A DNA stretch of 64,000 nucleotides. It comes from Penaeicola halotolerans. Its GTDB lineage: Bacteria; Bacteroidota; Bacteroidia; Cytophagales; Cyclobacteriaceae. The notes below the pieces were generated by a model. The model ran no database searches, was not told the DNA's origin, and saw only the letters and a program-made list of their open reading frames with translations. How positions within the stretch are numbered: the stretch's first letter is position 1; each line of letters begins with the position of its first letter. A program made the translations under genes and the position numbers. Below, one piece after another: positions 8,645-17,550 of the stretch. The DNA lies in contig NZ_JAEAGO010000005.1 in NCBI RefSeq assembly GCF_016464625.1, positions 124,001-188,000 of the forward strand. Direction: 5' to 3'.

Positions 8645-9232
8645 ATGTTTATAGAGTCATATTTGGGGAAAAATAAACCAGGATCAGGTAAAGCCGGCTG
8701 TATAGAGATCATCTGTGGGTCCATGTTTTCAGGAAAAACAGAAGAGCTCATCCGCAGACTGAATCGCGCTATCCTCGCCAAACAGAAAGTAGAAATCTTC
8801 AAACCTGCTCTCGACACACGCTATCATGAGTTTGATGTAGTCTCTCATAATGAAAATGCCATCCGCTCTACTCCTGTTCAATTTGCAGAGGATATCCTCC
8901 TGAGAGCTGGTAACTGTGATGTGGTCGGTATAGATGAAGCCCAGTTTTTTGATACACAAATAGTAGAAGTGGTTGTCAAACTAGCTAATGCTGGCAAACG
9001 TGTCATCCTAGCAGGTTTGGATATGGATTTTGCTGGGAAGCCTTTTGAGCCGATGCCACAACTGATGGCTGTAGCTGAATACGTGACCAAGGTGCATGCT
9101 ATCTGCATGAAGTGTGGTGATTTGGCCTCTTATTCTTTTAGGCTGAGTGATTCTAAACAAAAAGTAGTCTTGGGAGAAAAAAACGCCTATGAAGCTCGCT
9201 GCCGCAAATGTTTTTATGAAGATAAAGCTTAG
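8645..9232 (+). CDS. tdk: Thymidine kinase
   Basis: This enzyme phosphorylates thymidine to dTMP with ATP in nucleotide salvage (type II, tetrameric family). The 195-residue product has the P-loop GSMFSGKT at about residues 23-30, the Asp-Glu motif DEAQFF near 98, a lasso region, and zinc-binding cysteines at 154, 157, 186 and 189. A short N-terminal extension before the core is common in Bacteroidota. Its last 17 bases overlap the next gene if that gene starts at 9216. Confidence 0.96.
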   Translation: MFIESYLGKNKPGSGKAGCIEIICGSMFSGKTEELIRRLNRAILAKQKVEIFKPALDTRYHEFDVVSHNENAIRSTPVQFAEDILLRAGNCDVVGIDEAQFFDTQIVEVVVKLANAGKRVILAGLDMDFAGKPFEPMPQLMAVAEYVTKVHAICMKCGDLASYSFRLSDSKQKVVLGEKNAYEARCRKCFYEDKA

Positions 9233-11354
9233 CTTGATTGGCCTATTGCTCTGTGTGATTGCGGTATCATCGCAGGCGCAGACAGAGATCCCTACTGGCA
9301 GTTGGCGCTATCATTTGGTACAGACTGAGGGACTCTCTTTAGCCCAAACAGCTACTCATATCTATTGTCTCACGAGACAGGGCATCATCAGCTACTCACT
9401 AGCAGAGCAGCAAGTCAAATCACTCTCCAAACTCAATGACCTTAGTGCCAACAATGCCTCTGCAATCGCTGCCAATGACACACAACTGATCGTAGGCTAC
9501 CCAAGTGGGACGATCGATCTAGTCAATGATCGCGTCACAAGGATCAGTACACTAGCCCAACTCAATACTGCTGAAAGTAAATTCATCCGAGACATAGAAG
9601 TCTCTGGGCAAATAGCCTATGTTGCAACAGACCTAGGCGTGATCTTACTCGACCTACAAGAAAAAATCATCTCAGATAGCTATCGACAACTCAGCAACAC
9701 AGGTGAAAATCTCCCCATATCAGGACTTTCACTTCATGGCACAAAACTCTATCTGGCAAGTCCAGAAGGATTACTGATAGGTGATCTAAATGACAACCTG
9801 CGTGATTTTGCTATATGGCAAAGGAACGAACTTCCGTCTGGTCTAGCTGCAGCCGACATCCAAGTGATAGATGAGGAGCACGTACTCATTAGCGATGTTC
9901 AAGGAACGCTTTACCTATGGTCGGAGATGAGCTTTGAGGCAATTAGTCTACCTACTGATGTGATTTATCAAATCAAAAAACTGGATGAGAATGGTCTCGT
10001 CTTTACAGACTGGGGTCAGTTTAACGTCACACAATCAGGAGAGTTTTCATTGATCAGTGACGATGCTGATCTTCGAGACTTTTTGACTACTAATAGTACT
10101 ATCTATCAAGCAGATGCTATCCTAGGGTTAACAGTCCTCCAAAACGATCAAAAAATTGCTAAACGACCTAATGGTCCTGAGCGAATACCTAATCGCGTTC
10201 GCTTTGCTAATGGAACAACCTATGCTTTGGGCAGTGATCGCATAAGTCGATTCTCCGAAGGAAGATGGACTAATGATGTCAGTGAGTTTATTTTAAATGA
10301 TGTAGCCTATATAGCTAATGGTCAGACCACCTATTTCATCACGCCAAGTCAAGGCATCATCGCCTCTTCAGGAGCTAGCACCCTGCTCATTGACCAAAAT
10401 ACCCCTGAAGTAAGCTTTTCTGCTACTGCGGACGGCTTGCTTTTTTCTCAAATCCTCACCAATGCCAATGGCGAACTGGTCTTATACCAAAACAACACAC
10501 CGCTTGGGCTACATATTCTAAATGCCGAAACTGGCTGGCGAGCACCCTTAGGTGGTACAGCACTTCGTCCATTAGACATGACTGCCAGCATAGCTAATGA
10601 CTACTGGCTAGGTACTGAAAGTGGTCTCTATATATGGAGAGAAAGTCCATCGGTCTTTAGAAGACTTAGTACACAAAATACCATCCTTACTAGCAACCGC
10701 ATACAAGCACTTGATCAAGATTCACAACAAAACTTATGGATCGGTACCGATAGGGGTTTGTATATTTTACCTTTTGCTGTGGACATTCAGACCAACCGAA
10801 GCTTAGAAATCATTCGTCCAATTTTCGATGGCAGAATATTATTTCAAGAGGAAAACATTACCTCTTTACTAATAGATCCTGCCGACCAGATATGGGTAGG
10901 AACAGCCCAAAATGGCCTTTGGTTATTTGCAAATAATGGCAGTGAACTGATCTCGCAATTTACAACAAGCAACAGCCCACTGCCTAGTAATGAGATCCTA
11001 GACCTCAGCCTGCAGCCAACAACAGGCGAGCTGTTCATACTGACGCCTCAAGGGCTAGTTTCGTACAGAGGGCAAGCTACAGAGCCTTCGGACAGTCAAA
11101 CCGATATCAAAATTTTTCCTAATCCTGCTACCCCTGGACAGCCAATCAATATCACACAAACTACTGAAAACGCCCTTATCAAAATCACTACGGCCTCTGG
11201 CAGACTAGTCAGAGAACTCAACAGTCTAGGTGGAAGCATTCTCTGGGATCAACTGGACTATAGAGGGCAGCGCGTCAGTACTGGTGTGTACTTGGTCTTC
11301 TTGAGCGATGTGCTCGGAGTAGAGAAAAATGTAGGTAAAATAATCATCCGCTAA
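9216..11354 (+). CDS. porZ: PorZ-like T9SS beta-propeller protein
   Basis: This is a probable component of the type IX secretion attachment complex on the cell surface. I chose the ATG at 9216 because it gives a clean signal peptide (MKIKLSLIGLLLCVIAVSSQAQ); an in-frame ATG at 9189 would add nine non-signal residues. The mature protein carries two-component-regulator-type propeller repeats (for example NLWIGTDRGLYILPF and QIWVGTAQNGLWLFA in the second half). It ends with an Ig-like T9SS type A sorting-like domain that begins FPNPATPGQPINI. Length (about 712) and the architecture of two propellers plus CTD fit PorZ, which binds A-LPS and feeds the PorU sortase. A generic T9SS-secreted propeller protein is the alternative. 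It is followed one base later by recO. Confidence 0.72.
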   Translation: MKIKLSLIGLLLCVIAVSSQAQTEIPTGSWRYHLVQTEGLSLAQTATHIYCLTRQGIISYSLAEQQVKSLSKLNDLSANNASAIAANDTQLIVGYPSGTIDLVNDRVTRISTLAQLNTAESKFIRDIEVSGQIAYVATDLGVILLDLQEKIISDSYRQLSNTGENLPISGLSLHGTKLYLASPEGLLIGDLNDNLRDFAIWQRNELPSGLAAADIQVIDEEHVLISDVQGTLYLWSEMSFEAISLPTDVIYQIKKLDENGLVFTDWGQFNVTQSGEFSLISDDADLRDFLTTNSTIYQADAILGLTVLQNDQKIAKRPNGPERIPNRVRFANGTTYALGSDRISRFSEGRWTNDVSEFILNDVAYIANGQTTYFITPSQGIIASSGASTLLIDQNTPEVSFSATADGLLFSQILTNANGELVLYQNNTPLGLHILNAETGWRAPLGGTALRPLDMTASIANDYWLGTESGLYIWRESPSVFRRLSTQNTILTSNRIQALDQDSQQNLWIGTDRGLYILPFAVDIQTNRSLEIIRPIFDGRILFQEENITSLLIDPADQIWVGTAQNGLWLFANNGSELISQFTTSNSPLPSNEILDLSLQPTTGELFILTPQGLVSYRGQATEPSDSQTDIKIFPNPATPGQPINITQTTENALIKITTASGRLVRELNSLGGSILWDQLDYRGQRVSTGVYLVFLSDVLGVEKNVGKIIIR

Positions 11355-11355
11355 G

Positions 11356-12039
11356 ATGCTAGTCAAGACCACCGGTATCGTACTCAACTATCTTAAATAC
11401 CGAGAAACTTCGATCATTTGTAGGATCTTTACCCGTGAGCTGGGCTACCGCAGCTATATCATCAATGGTGTCCGAAGTGCCAAGTCCAAACCGAAAATGG
11501 CACTTTTTCAGCCACTCACCCTCACAGACTTGGTGGTATACAACAAAGATAGTCAAGGCCTCAACCGCATCTCTGAGATCAAGTGTAGCTTTCCATTCAA
11601 ACAGATTCCTTTTGATTTTCAAAAGTCCGGAGTAGCCATGTTTTTGGCAGAGATCATAGACAAATGCCTCCAAGATGGCTATGAAAATGAAGCCCTTTTT
11701 GACTTTCTCGAAAATATCATCCGATGGCTAGATGAGTCCAACAGTCCACTAGGTAGCTTTCCGATCAAGTTTCTACTACTCTTTAGCGGATACTTAGGCT
11801 TTGCACCAGAAGATGCCGAAGAGGTCTACGAGCAGCTCTTCCCACAAATCAACTATGGTGACTTTGCCAAAGCAGAAAAAGCCCTGCTCAATCAATTACT
11901 AAAATCTGATGGACAGTATGAAAAAGTCCCTATCCAAACCAAAAGAGACCTATTGGATCACTTACTTGCCTTTTATAAGCTGCACCTTGATTACCTCACA
12001 GACATCAAGTCCTTGGCTATATTGAGAGAAATTAGTTGA
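11356..12039 (+). CDS. recO: DNA repair protein RecO
   Basis: RecO acts with RecR (and RecF) to load RecA onto SSB-coated single-stranded DNA in gap repair. The 227-residue product begins with the OB-fold N-terminus typical of the family (MLVKTTGIVLNYLKYRETS followed by a YIINGVRSAKSK loop near residue 35) and continues into the helical C-terminal domain. The four-cysteine zinc motif of some RecO proteins is absent, as in many family members. It ends the run of plus-strand genes that starts at the ferredoxin. Confidence 0.93.
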   Translation: MLVKTTGIVLNYLKYRETSIICRIFTRELGYRSYIINGVRSAKSKPKMALFQPLTLTDLVVYNKDSQGLNRISEIKCSFPFKQIPFDFQKSGVAMFLAEIIDKCLQDGYENEALFDFLENIIRWLDESNSPLGSFPIKFLLLFSGYLGFAPEDAEEVYEQLFPQINYGDFAKAEKALLNQLLKSDGQYEKVPIQTKRDLLDHLLAFYKLHLDYLTDIKSLAILREIS

Positions 12040-12113
12040 GGAAAAAGGTCATTTACCATTTATTTTTTATATTTATCAAATAACTTTATTTTTAGTTAAC
12101 CAAACTTTCTCTT

Positions 12114-13265
12114 ATGATAAATCTACACGCCATGTACCAACGAGCTATTTACCTCCTAGCAGTGACGTCCCTGATAGCCTCTTGTCAAGAATCTAAAGAG
12201 GAAAGAAAAAATTACGAGTTAGTAGCCAGTGGAGAATTCATCAAGCTACCTGTAGATGAGACTACTCCAAATGTCAGCATGGGGCTTACCACTTATGAGC
12301 ATTACTTGCTCAATGTCAATATGAGAAATAACTCACTCCAGCTCTATGACCTAGAAGAAAGTCAACTCATCAAAAAGATAAAGTTTGAGATGGAAGGACC
12401 AGATGGAGTGGGAGATATTCTAGGAGTATATTTTCACAACTTGGATAGTATCTTTTTATTCTCTCAAGTCCTACCTCAGATAGTCTTGACAGATACTTCT
12501 GGAAAAGTGAAACAAGTGATCAAATACACACAGCCCGATGGATATGCCACTGCATTTGTACACAACAGCTACTATCTGAGCCCTCCACTTTTAATAGATG
12601 GAAAGCTGCGTGTCAAGACACACCTACCAGGCAACTACCTAAACATGACAGAAGAAAAGCTGTCCCAAGCAGCCATAGGATTAGAGATAGATCTGAAAAC
12701 TGCTAAGGTCAATCCACTAAATGTCAAATATCCAGCAGGCTATCTGGAGAGTGGACTCAAATTCTTTGAAACAAGCATCGTCTTTGCAAAAGAGCAAATC
12801 ACTTATTCGATCACGGGTAGTCACAACCTCTATCAAGCTGATGACGCTGGCAACATGAGAGAAATATCCGTCAAAAGCAACCTTATGGATGAGACCATGC
12901 CCTCACTCTCTACTGCTCCTGAGCGAAATGAAATCATAACTTACATGTTGGGAGGCGCTAGGTATGAAAGCTTACTCTATGATACCTACAGACAAGTTTA
13001 TTACAGAATCGGCTATCCTGAAGCTCAAGTGACCAGTGAACAAGATCTTAGGGCATTAAGAGAAGCACCAGGACCCTTTGTCATTCAAGTTTTTGACAAA
13101 ACATTAAAACTGATAAGTGAAAAACGCTTTGAAGCAGGAAAATACCTAACGAGTAATCTTTTCATCACCAAAGAAGGCCTCTACCTCTCTATCAATCACA
13201 TGGACAATCCTGTCAATGAGGAAGATACCATGCAGTTTGAAAAAATAGCTTTGGAGGAATTGTAA
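12114..13265 (+). CDS. DUF4221-like lipoprotein, function unknown
   Basis: This 383-residue protein has a lipoprotein signal with lipobox LIASC at about residues 20-24. An ATG at 12132 gives a tidier signal and may be the true start. The rest is beta-rich and propeller-like. The C-terminal third contains VYYRIGYPEAQV, matching VYYRLVGIGKPE in the gene at 15466, and both end with a similar block of Asp/Lys strands, so these two are paralogues. I assign both to the DUF4221 type from memory. No enzyme motif is visible. It faces the related lipoprotein genes on the other strand across a shared bidirectional terminator. Confidence 0.82.
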   Translation: MINLHAMYQRAIYLLAVTSLIASCQESKEERKNYELVASGEFIKLPVDETTPNVSMGLTTYEHYLLNVNMRNNSLQLYDLEESQLIKKIKFEMEGPDGVGDILGVYFHNLDSIFLFSQVLPQIVLTDTSGKVKQVIKYTQPDGYATAFVHNSYYLSPPLLIDGKLRVKTHLPGNYLNMTEEKLSQAAIGLEIDLKTAKVNPLNVKYPAGYLESGLKFFETSIVFAKEQITYSITGSHNLYQADDAGNMREISVKSNLMDETMPSLSTAPERNEIITYMLGGARYESLLYDTYRQVYYRIGYPEAQVTSEQDLRALREAPGPFVIQVFDKTLKLISEKRFEAGKYLTSNLFITKEGLYLSINHMDNPVNEEDTMQFEKIALEEL

Positions 13266-13267
13266 AA

Positions 13268-13296
13268 TAAAAGCCGCTGTGATTCAGCGGCTTTTC
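13268..13296. terminator. Bidirectional terminator between convergent lipoprotein genes
   Basis: AAAAGCCGCTG (13269-13279) and CAGCGGCTTTT (13285-13295) form an 11-bp stem around a 5-base loop. The flanking A and T runs make it usable in both directions. It lies between the stops of the genes ending at 13265 (+) and 13301 (-). Confidence 0.9.
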
Positions 13297-13300
13297 CAAC

Positions 13301-14374
13301 TTATTTGATTTGCTTTAAAACTTCAGAGATGTCGTATTCAAGTATCTTCTCCTCACTAGGAGCTATTCCATAAAGCTTCCCTCTCACCTCATCGATTTCT
13401 ATAGATGTTAAAAAGTTTGGAATACTAATTTCAGCCAACTGATCTCCATCCCAATCATAGATTTTAATACCAACATCTGAAATATCCTGAGTGATATAAG
13501 TCTCTAGTGTCTCGTTCAAATAAAGTGTATAAATTAGATTTTCACTAACACTTACGTCCTGATAGAAAAACTTAGCATTATCTGAGTTTCCGTCCATATT
13601 TACTCTTGCAAATTCACTTTCATATTCTGGTCCCAATACTTCTTGCAAATGCTCTCCTTTTGAATTATAAAAATCTAGGCGATCAAAACTAAACATGATG
13701 GATACGATTTTATCCTTGCTAGGGTGTTTGGCCAGCTTAGTCATGTAAAGCGCATATTTCTCATAGCTTTCCATATTATCATAAACTGCTACCTTGGGAA
13801 TCATGTCGTTGTGACTAAACTCTTGAGTTGATTCATCATAAATATGTATCCTGCCTCTATTAGTTGCTTCCATTCCAGGAGTGGCTACATAAGTTTGCTC
13901 GTCTATTTTAAGAAAATCTTGATTCATGCTGTGCTTAGGATCAATCGAGAATCTATCAACTGCTTTATCTTCGGAGTTATTAATGATGGCATTGAGAGAC
14001 ACAGCAGAAACCTTGTTTTTGAATCTATCATAAATAGTCAAAATATAATCATTGCCCACCTTTTCTTTATCTGTTATTCTAGGTGCTAAATACTCCTCTG
14101 GTCCATCGCCAAACGTTCCATAAGCTCCAACTAGTTTGTAGTTGTTGTCTAGATCGTAAATTTTGAAAACATCGCCTTCTCCTCCAGTTTGATAAAAGAA
14201 AAGTAGATTATCGACTCGAGTCATGACACGACCCTTGATCTCTTCTGGTAAAATCACTTTTCCCTCTAAAGATACTTTGAGCACTTCCTTTTCCTCTTTG
14301 ACCGAATTCTCGGAAGTACACGATGAGATAAATAGAACAAATAAAATACAGGCAATAGAATTAATTACTTTCAT
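13301..14374 (-). CDS. BF3164-type beta-propeller lipoprotein
   Basis: This 357-residue protein has a lipoprotein signal with lipobox FISSC (Cys near residue 19), predicting an acylated periplasmic or surface protein. The body looks like a six-bladed TolB-like propeller, with blade motifs such as GDGPEEYLAP near residue 87 and a run of FDRLDFYNSKGEHL-type strands. It is a full-length paralogue of the upstream gene at 14361: both share MNRG or TNRGR followed by I/L-HFYD or HIYD, KHP[ST]K, FDRLD and RG[KR]LYG. The two genes overlap by 14 bases and are surely co-transcribed. The family is abundant in Bacteroidota with no known activity that I can cite. Confidence 0.82.
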   Translation of the reverse strand: MKVINSIACILFVLFISSCTSENSVKEEKEVLKVSLEGKVILPEEIKGRVMTRVDNLLFFYQTGGEGDVFKIYDLDNNYKLVGAYGTFGDGPEEYLAPRITDKEKVGNDYILTIYDRFKNKVSAVSLNAIINNSEDKAVDRFSIDPKHSMNQDFLKIDEQTYVATPGMEATNRGRIHIYDESTQEFSHNDMIPKVAVYDNMESYEKYALYMTKLAKHPSKDKIVSIMFSFDRLDFYNSKGEHLQEVLGPEYESEFARVNMDGNSDNAKFFYQDVSVSENLIYTLYLNETLETYITQDISDVGIKIYDWDGDQLAEISIPNFLTSIEIDEVRGKLYGIAPSEEKILEYDISEVLKQIK

Positions 14375-15443
14375 AAGTTTGATTGAGTTGGTTTAAGATA
14401 TTAGAGATGTCATAAGTCATTGTCTTTTCTTCAAAGTAAGCTACCCCATACAGCCTCCCACGCTCCTCATCTACTTCAAAGGACATAAGGTATTCTGGAA
14501 CTTCGATATTGGCTAGTTCTTGTCCCTCCCAAGAAAAGATTTTGATCTGAGTAGGGATGAGATCTCTGGAGTAGTCTTTATCCAGCTGATCATAATAAAT
14601 AGCGTATATATATTTCTCAGAACCTCTGACACCCATATAAAACTTCTTCTCAGTAGCCTTATCCCCAATGAGTGACAGTTCATACTCCCGCTCATAGTTT
14701 GGAGATTTGACCTCATGAACTAGATTGCCTTCAAAATCATAAATATCTAAACGATCAAAACCCCTCATTACCGAAGCAATCAACTCTTTAGTGGGATGTT
14801 TGGCGATTCTTGAAAAATATAGATTATACTTTGGATAATCAGAAAGCTGATCAAAACGCTGATCCTTGGGAATCAACTCGTTTTTAGTAGACTCCTGTGT
14901 CAGCGTATCATAAAAGTGAAGCCTCCCTCGATTCATCACATCCAAGCCCGGTGTCCCTACATAAGTAGTATTGCCTGTCTTCACCAAAGCCGCACTCAAC
15001 CCATGCTTTGGATGCATTCTAAAGGAATAGATTGGCAAGCTCTTTTCCTCATTCAAGATATCTTTCAAAGAATATACTGTTAGTCTGTATTTTGCTCTAT
15101 CAAAAATACTGACGTGATAATCATCGTTTACTTGTTCTATGTCACTGATAGCCGCAGTTCTAAACTCTCCAGGTCCTTCACCCTTATAAGCAAAAGCCTT
15201 GACAAAGGAAAAATCATCATTGATATTATAGATATGAAAAGCTGCTTTCTGATCGTCTAAACTCACAAAAAGTAAACTATCTACGCGGTCAAAATTTGTG
15301 GAAAATAGTTCATCAGTTAAGAATTGATTCCCCTTGAGAGAAACCTTAATTGTTTCTATTTGCTTTTCTAAAGCAACTTCTGGTTGATTACAAGAAAAAA
15401 CAAACAATGCCAATAGGCCAATTATTAATAAATGATGTCTCAT
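14361..15443 (-). CDS. BF3164-type beta-propeller lipoprotein (tandem paralogue)
   Basis: This 360-residue lipoprotein has lipobox FVFSC (Cys near residue 18) and the same propeller layout as the gene at 13301. It has KGEGPGEFRTA in the first blades, GTPGLDVMNRGRLHFYD in the middle and VDEERGRLYGVAYFEE near the C-terminus. It is the product of an old tandem duplication, since the two copies align end to end but have clearly diverged. It lies 22 bases downstream of the DUF4221-like gene (15466), so three lipoprotein genes form one minus-strand operon. The function is unknown; a substrate- or peptide-binding propeller is plausible but not shown. Confidence 0.82.
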   Translation of the reverse strand: MRHHLLIIGLLALFVFSCNQPEVALEKQIETIKVSLKGNQFLTDELFSTNFDRVDSLLFVSLDDQKAAFHIYNINDDFSFVKAFAYKGEGPGEFRTAAISDIEQVNDDYHVSIFDRAKYRLTVYSLKDILNEEKSLPIYSFRMHPKHGLSAALVKTGNTTYVGTPGLDVMNRGRLHFYDTLTQESTKNELIPKDQRFDQLSDYPKYNLYFSRIAKHPTKELIASVMRGFDRLDIYDFEGNLVHEVKSPNYEREYELSLIGDKATEKKFYMGVRGSEKYIYAIYYDQLDKDYSRDLIPTQIKIFSWEGQELANIEVPEYLMSFEVDEERGRLYGVAYFEEKTMTYDISNILNQLNQTYESN

Positions 15444-15465
15444 TATCTAGGTGGTTAGGTGTCGG

Positions 15466-16626
15466 TTATTTGAAGCTAAATACATCAAAACTCATTTTAT
15501 CCTCCTCGCTATCTAGGCGCATCAGATGAAGCCCTTTAGGGCTGATAAATACTTTTAGCATATTATAGACGCCTGCATCGATTGTGTACTCTCCTTGTAG
15601 TTGGAATTCCTGATCATACACCATCAGCGCATACTCCCTTAGCGGTTGCTCTTCTGGGCTTTGTGCATCATAGACACTCTCCGGCTTGCCTATGCCCACT
15701 AGCCTATAGTAAACCTCATTTTCACGGTCTAAATAGAGACTATGATAAAAGTCTTTGGACAGCTCTCTTTTAGCAAGTGCTTCTGGGCTCGCATTTCTAG
15801 CAGATTCCTTATCAGGAAATAGCGCAGTGATTTCATTTATCAGTTGACTATGAGCCAGAGGAATTTCAGTCAAGCTTCCATCAGCAAAGCGATACCGATA
15901 GAGACTAGATAGGTTTGGAAAATTAACAATAAGCTCATCCTCCTTTGGCAGATATGTAGAAGATACAAATTGAAAGGAGTTTGAAACCCAAAAACCAGAT
16001 TGATAAATTTCAGGAAATTTGATGTCTAGATAGTTGATCGTCCCATCTCGGAGATCTAGCTCTGCAAAAAGTGAATAAATCTTATCGCTAAAGATTGCAT
16101 TGTTAAAATACACCTTGTCACCTCTTTTAAAAAAAGGGGAACTATTTGTAGATGTTGGTGACGGGTCAACTTCTAGTTCAAATTTATCTAGATCAAATGA
16201 TTTCCACTTACCTTTTAGCTTACCCGCAGTATCTACAAGAGAGATATTTTGATAAAAATCTGTAGTCACGATAGTATCAGGATGGCAATATTGAAAACCA
16301 TTGACATTGACACGATTTGGACCATCCGAAGCATAGTAGTACTTGGATATCACCTGTCCTTGCGCATCAAATAGCACCAAATTTCCTTCTGCACGATTAA
16401 GTAAGATCACCGTATCCTCACCTACAGCTTGCAGGAAAAATGATTCCTGAGAAGTCCGCTCATCCAGATGCAGGTCAAAAGTACCTTGATAGATCTCATT
16501 GATTGGGGCAAGTGTGACCACTTTCGGCTCGCTATTACAAGAGATAAAGATCACAAGACTAAACAGTAAAAAGCCTCTATAAGACCAATTAATGGAACAT
16601 TTAAGTCCTTTTTGTGAAAAAATCAT
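15466..16626 (-). CDS. DUF4221-like lipoprotein, function unknown (operon lead gene)
   Basis: This 386-residue protein has an unusually long N-terminal stretch (MIFSQKGLKCSINWSYRG) before the hydrophobic segment and lipobox (FISC, Cys at about residue 30). No later Met precedes the lipobox, so the start is forced unless a non-ATG codon is used. The body resembles the gene at 12114: both have an early FLQA/LL...L-V strand pattern, a long Tyr-rich middle, and the motif EVYYRLVGIGKPESV. It leads the three-gene lipoprotein operon 15466-13301. The gap upstream (16627-16738) is AT-rich, with no clear promoter box. Confidence 0.8.
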   Translation of the reverse strand: MIFSQKGLKCSINWSYRGFLLFSLVIFISCNSEPKVVTLAPINEIYQGTFDLHLDERTSQESFFLQAVGEDTVILLNRAEGNLVLFDAQGQVISKYYYASDGPNRVNVNGFQYCHPDTIVTTDFYQNISLVDTAGKLKGKWKSFDLDKFELEVDPSPTSTNSSPFFKRGDKVYFNNAIFSDKIYSLFAELDLRDGTINYLDIKFPEIYQSGFWVSNSFQFVSSTYLPKEDELIVNFPNLSSLYRYRFADGSLTEIPLAHSQLINEITALFPDKESARNASPEALAKRELSKDFYHSLYLDRENEVYYRLVGIGKPESVYDAQSPEEQPLREYALMVYDQEFQLQGEYTIDAGVYNMLKVFISPKGLHLMRLDSEEDKMSFDVFSFK

Positions 16627-16738
16627 CGTATTTTATTTATATAAAACCCTTAATAAAGGCTAAGCTAAAGGAAATAATTTTAAAATAAAATACCCTAAAA
16701 TGGTGATTTTTCGATAAAAAATAAGGAGGGAAACAGTA

Positions 16739-17488
16739 CTATCGAATAGAGATTCTTCTCTTAGTAGCAGTATAATCGCCCGCTATCGGTTCCTGACGCG
16801 TATTGAGTAAGCGAAAGCTAATCTCATACTCTCCTACTGGCAAGCCGTCCAATTGATAGGGTGCGTGACCATTCATTACTAGACGTTGAGAACCTATCTG
16901 CACTTCTAGTAGCGCATCACCACTAGCGAGTTCATCCCTAGCTGTATAGGCATCTATGATAAAAGACTGATTAGGAGAGATCACCGCACCATCCTCTGGC
17001 AAGTTGATGATCAATATGGGAGTGGATAAAGGCTGAGCAGGGACTCCTACAGCAAAGTCTCTAGCGAGGTAATTGCCATACTCCTTGAGCCCTATGCCAT
17101 TTTGATCAGTGAGATAGGCAAAGAGCGTATACTGACCCTCTGATAAGGATAACTGTACTTCAGTATTGCGATATAGTTTAGGTGCTTGACCGTTAAGAGA
17201 GATTTTCAGACCATTCGCTTGCTGCGCACCAAAGATGAAGTTTTTGACATTAAAGGTAAAATCAACCTTACCCTTATTGAGTGACTGTCCATCGCTTGGC
17301 TGATAGAGCTCTAGCATCGCATCTGGATAGTCCATGACTTGCTCTACAGGGGACAAGGTCAGCGATAGTTCCTCAAGAGTATCTGCCTTGGACTCCTTCA
17401 CGCCCATCGTGTCTACGCTTTGAGTCCTATATTGATAGACGATCAAAGCCACAAAAATGAGCAAAACGAGGATGAATACTTTCTTCAT
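16739..17488 (-). CDS. Membrane-anchored protein with two Ig-like domains, unknown
   Basis: The 249-residue product has an N-terminal hydrophobic segment (about residues 4-19) with no lipobox and no clear cleavage site, so it is likely a signal anchor. Two similar beta-sandwich-like repeats follow. Repeat 1 (about 60-150) includes ELYQPSDGQSL and ISLNGQAPKLYRN. Repeat 2 (about 160-249) includes INLPEDGAVISPNQ and QRLVMNGHAPYQLDGL. The internal match shows an intragenic duplication. No catalytic motif is seen. Divergent from the oxygenase gene at 17581, it shares a 92-base region that holds promoter boxes for both. Confidence 0.75.
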   Translation of the reverse strand: MKKVFILVLLIFVALIVYQYRTQSVDTMGVKESKADTLEELSLTLSPVEQVMDYPDAMLELYQPSDGQSLNKGKVDFTFNVKNFIFGAQQANGLKISLNGQAPKLYRNTEVQLSLSEGQYTLFAYLTDQNGIGLKEYGNYLARDFAVGVPAQPLSTPILIINLPEDGAVISPNQSFIIDAYTARDELASGDALLEVQIGSQRLVMNGHAPYQLDGLPVGEYEISFRLLNTRQEPIAGDYTATKRRISIR

Positions 17489-17511
17489 TTGAGGAGATGC
17501 TTTATTTGCTC

Positions 17512-17519
17512 CAAAGATA
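17512..17519 (-). promoter_or_regulatory. -7 promoter element for the Ig-like protein gene
   Basis: On the minus strand these bases read TATCTTTG, an exact TAnnTTTG match, 24 bases upstream of the ATG at 17488. No strong -33 box is visible. It lies immediately next to the oxygenase promoter on the other strand. Confidence 0.45.
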
Positions 17520-17550
17520 TTTAGTATATTGTAAATTCAGCTTAAATTTG
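17520..17550 (+). promoter_or_regulatory. -33/-7 promoter for the 2OG-Fe(II) oxygenase gene
   Basis: TAAATTTG at 17543-17550 matches TAnnTTTG, with TTTA at 17520-17523 as a near-consensus -33 box 19 bases upstream. The expected start of transcription is about 24 bases before the ATG at 17581. Confidence 0.5.
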
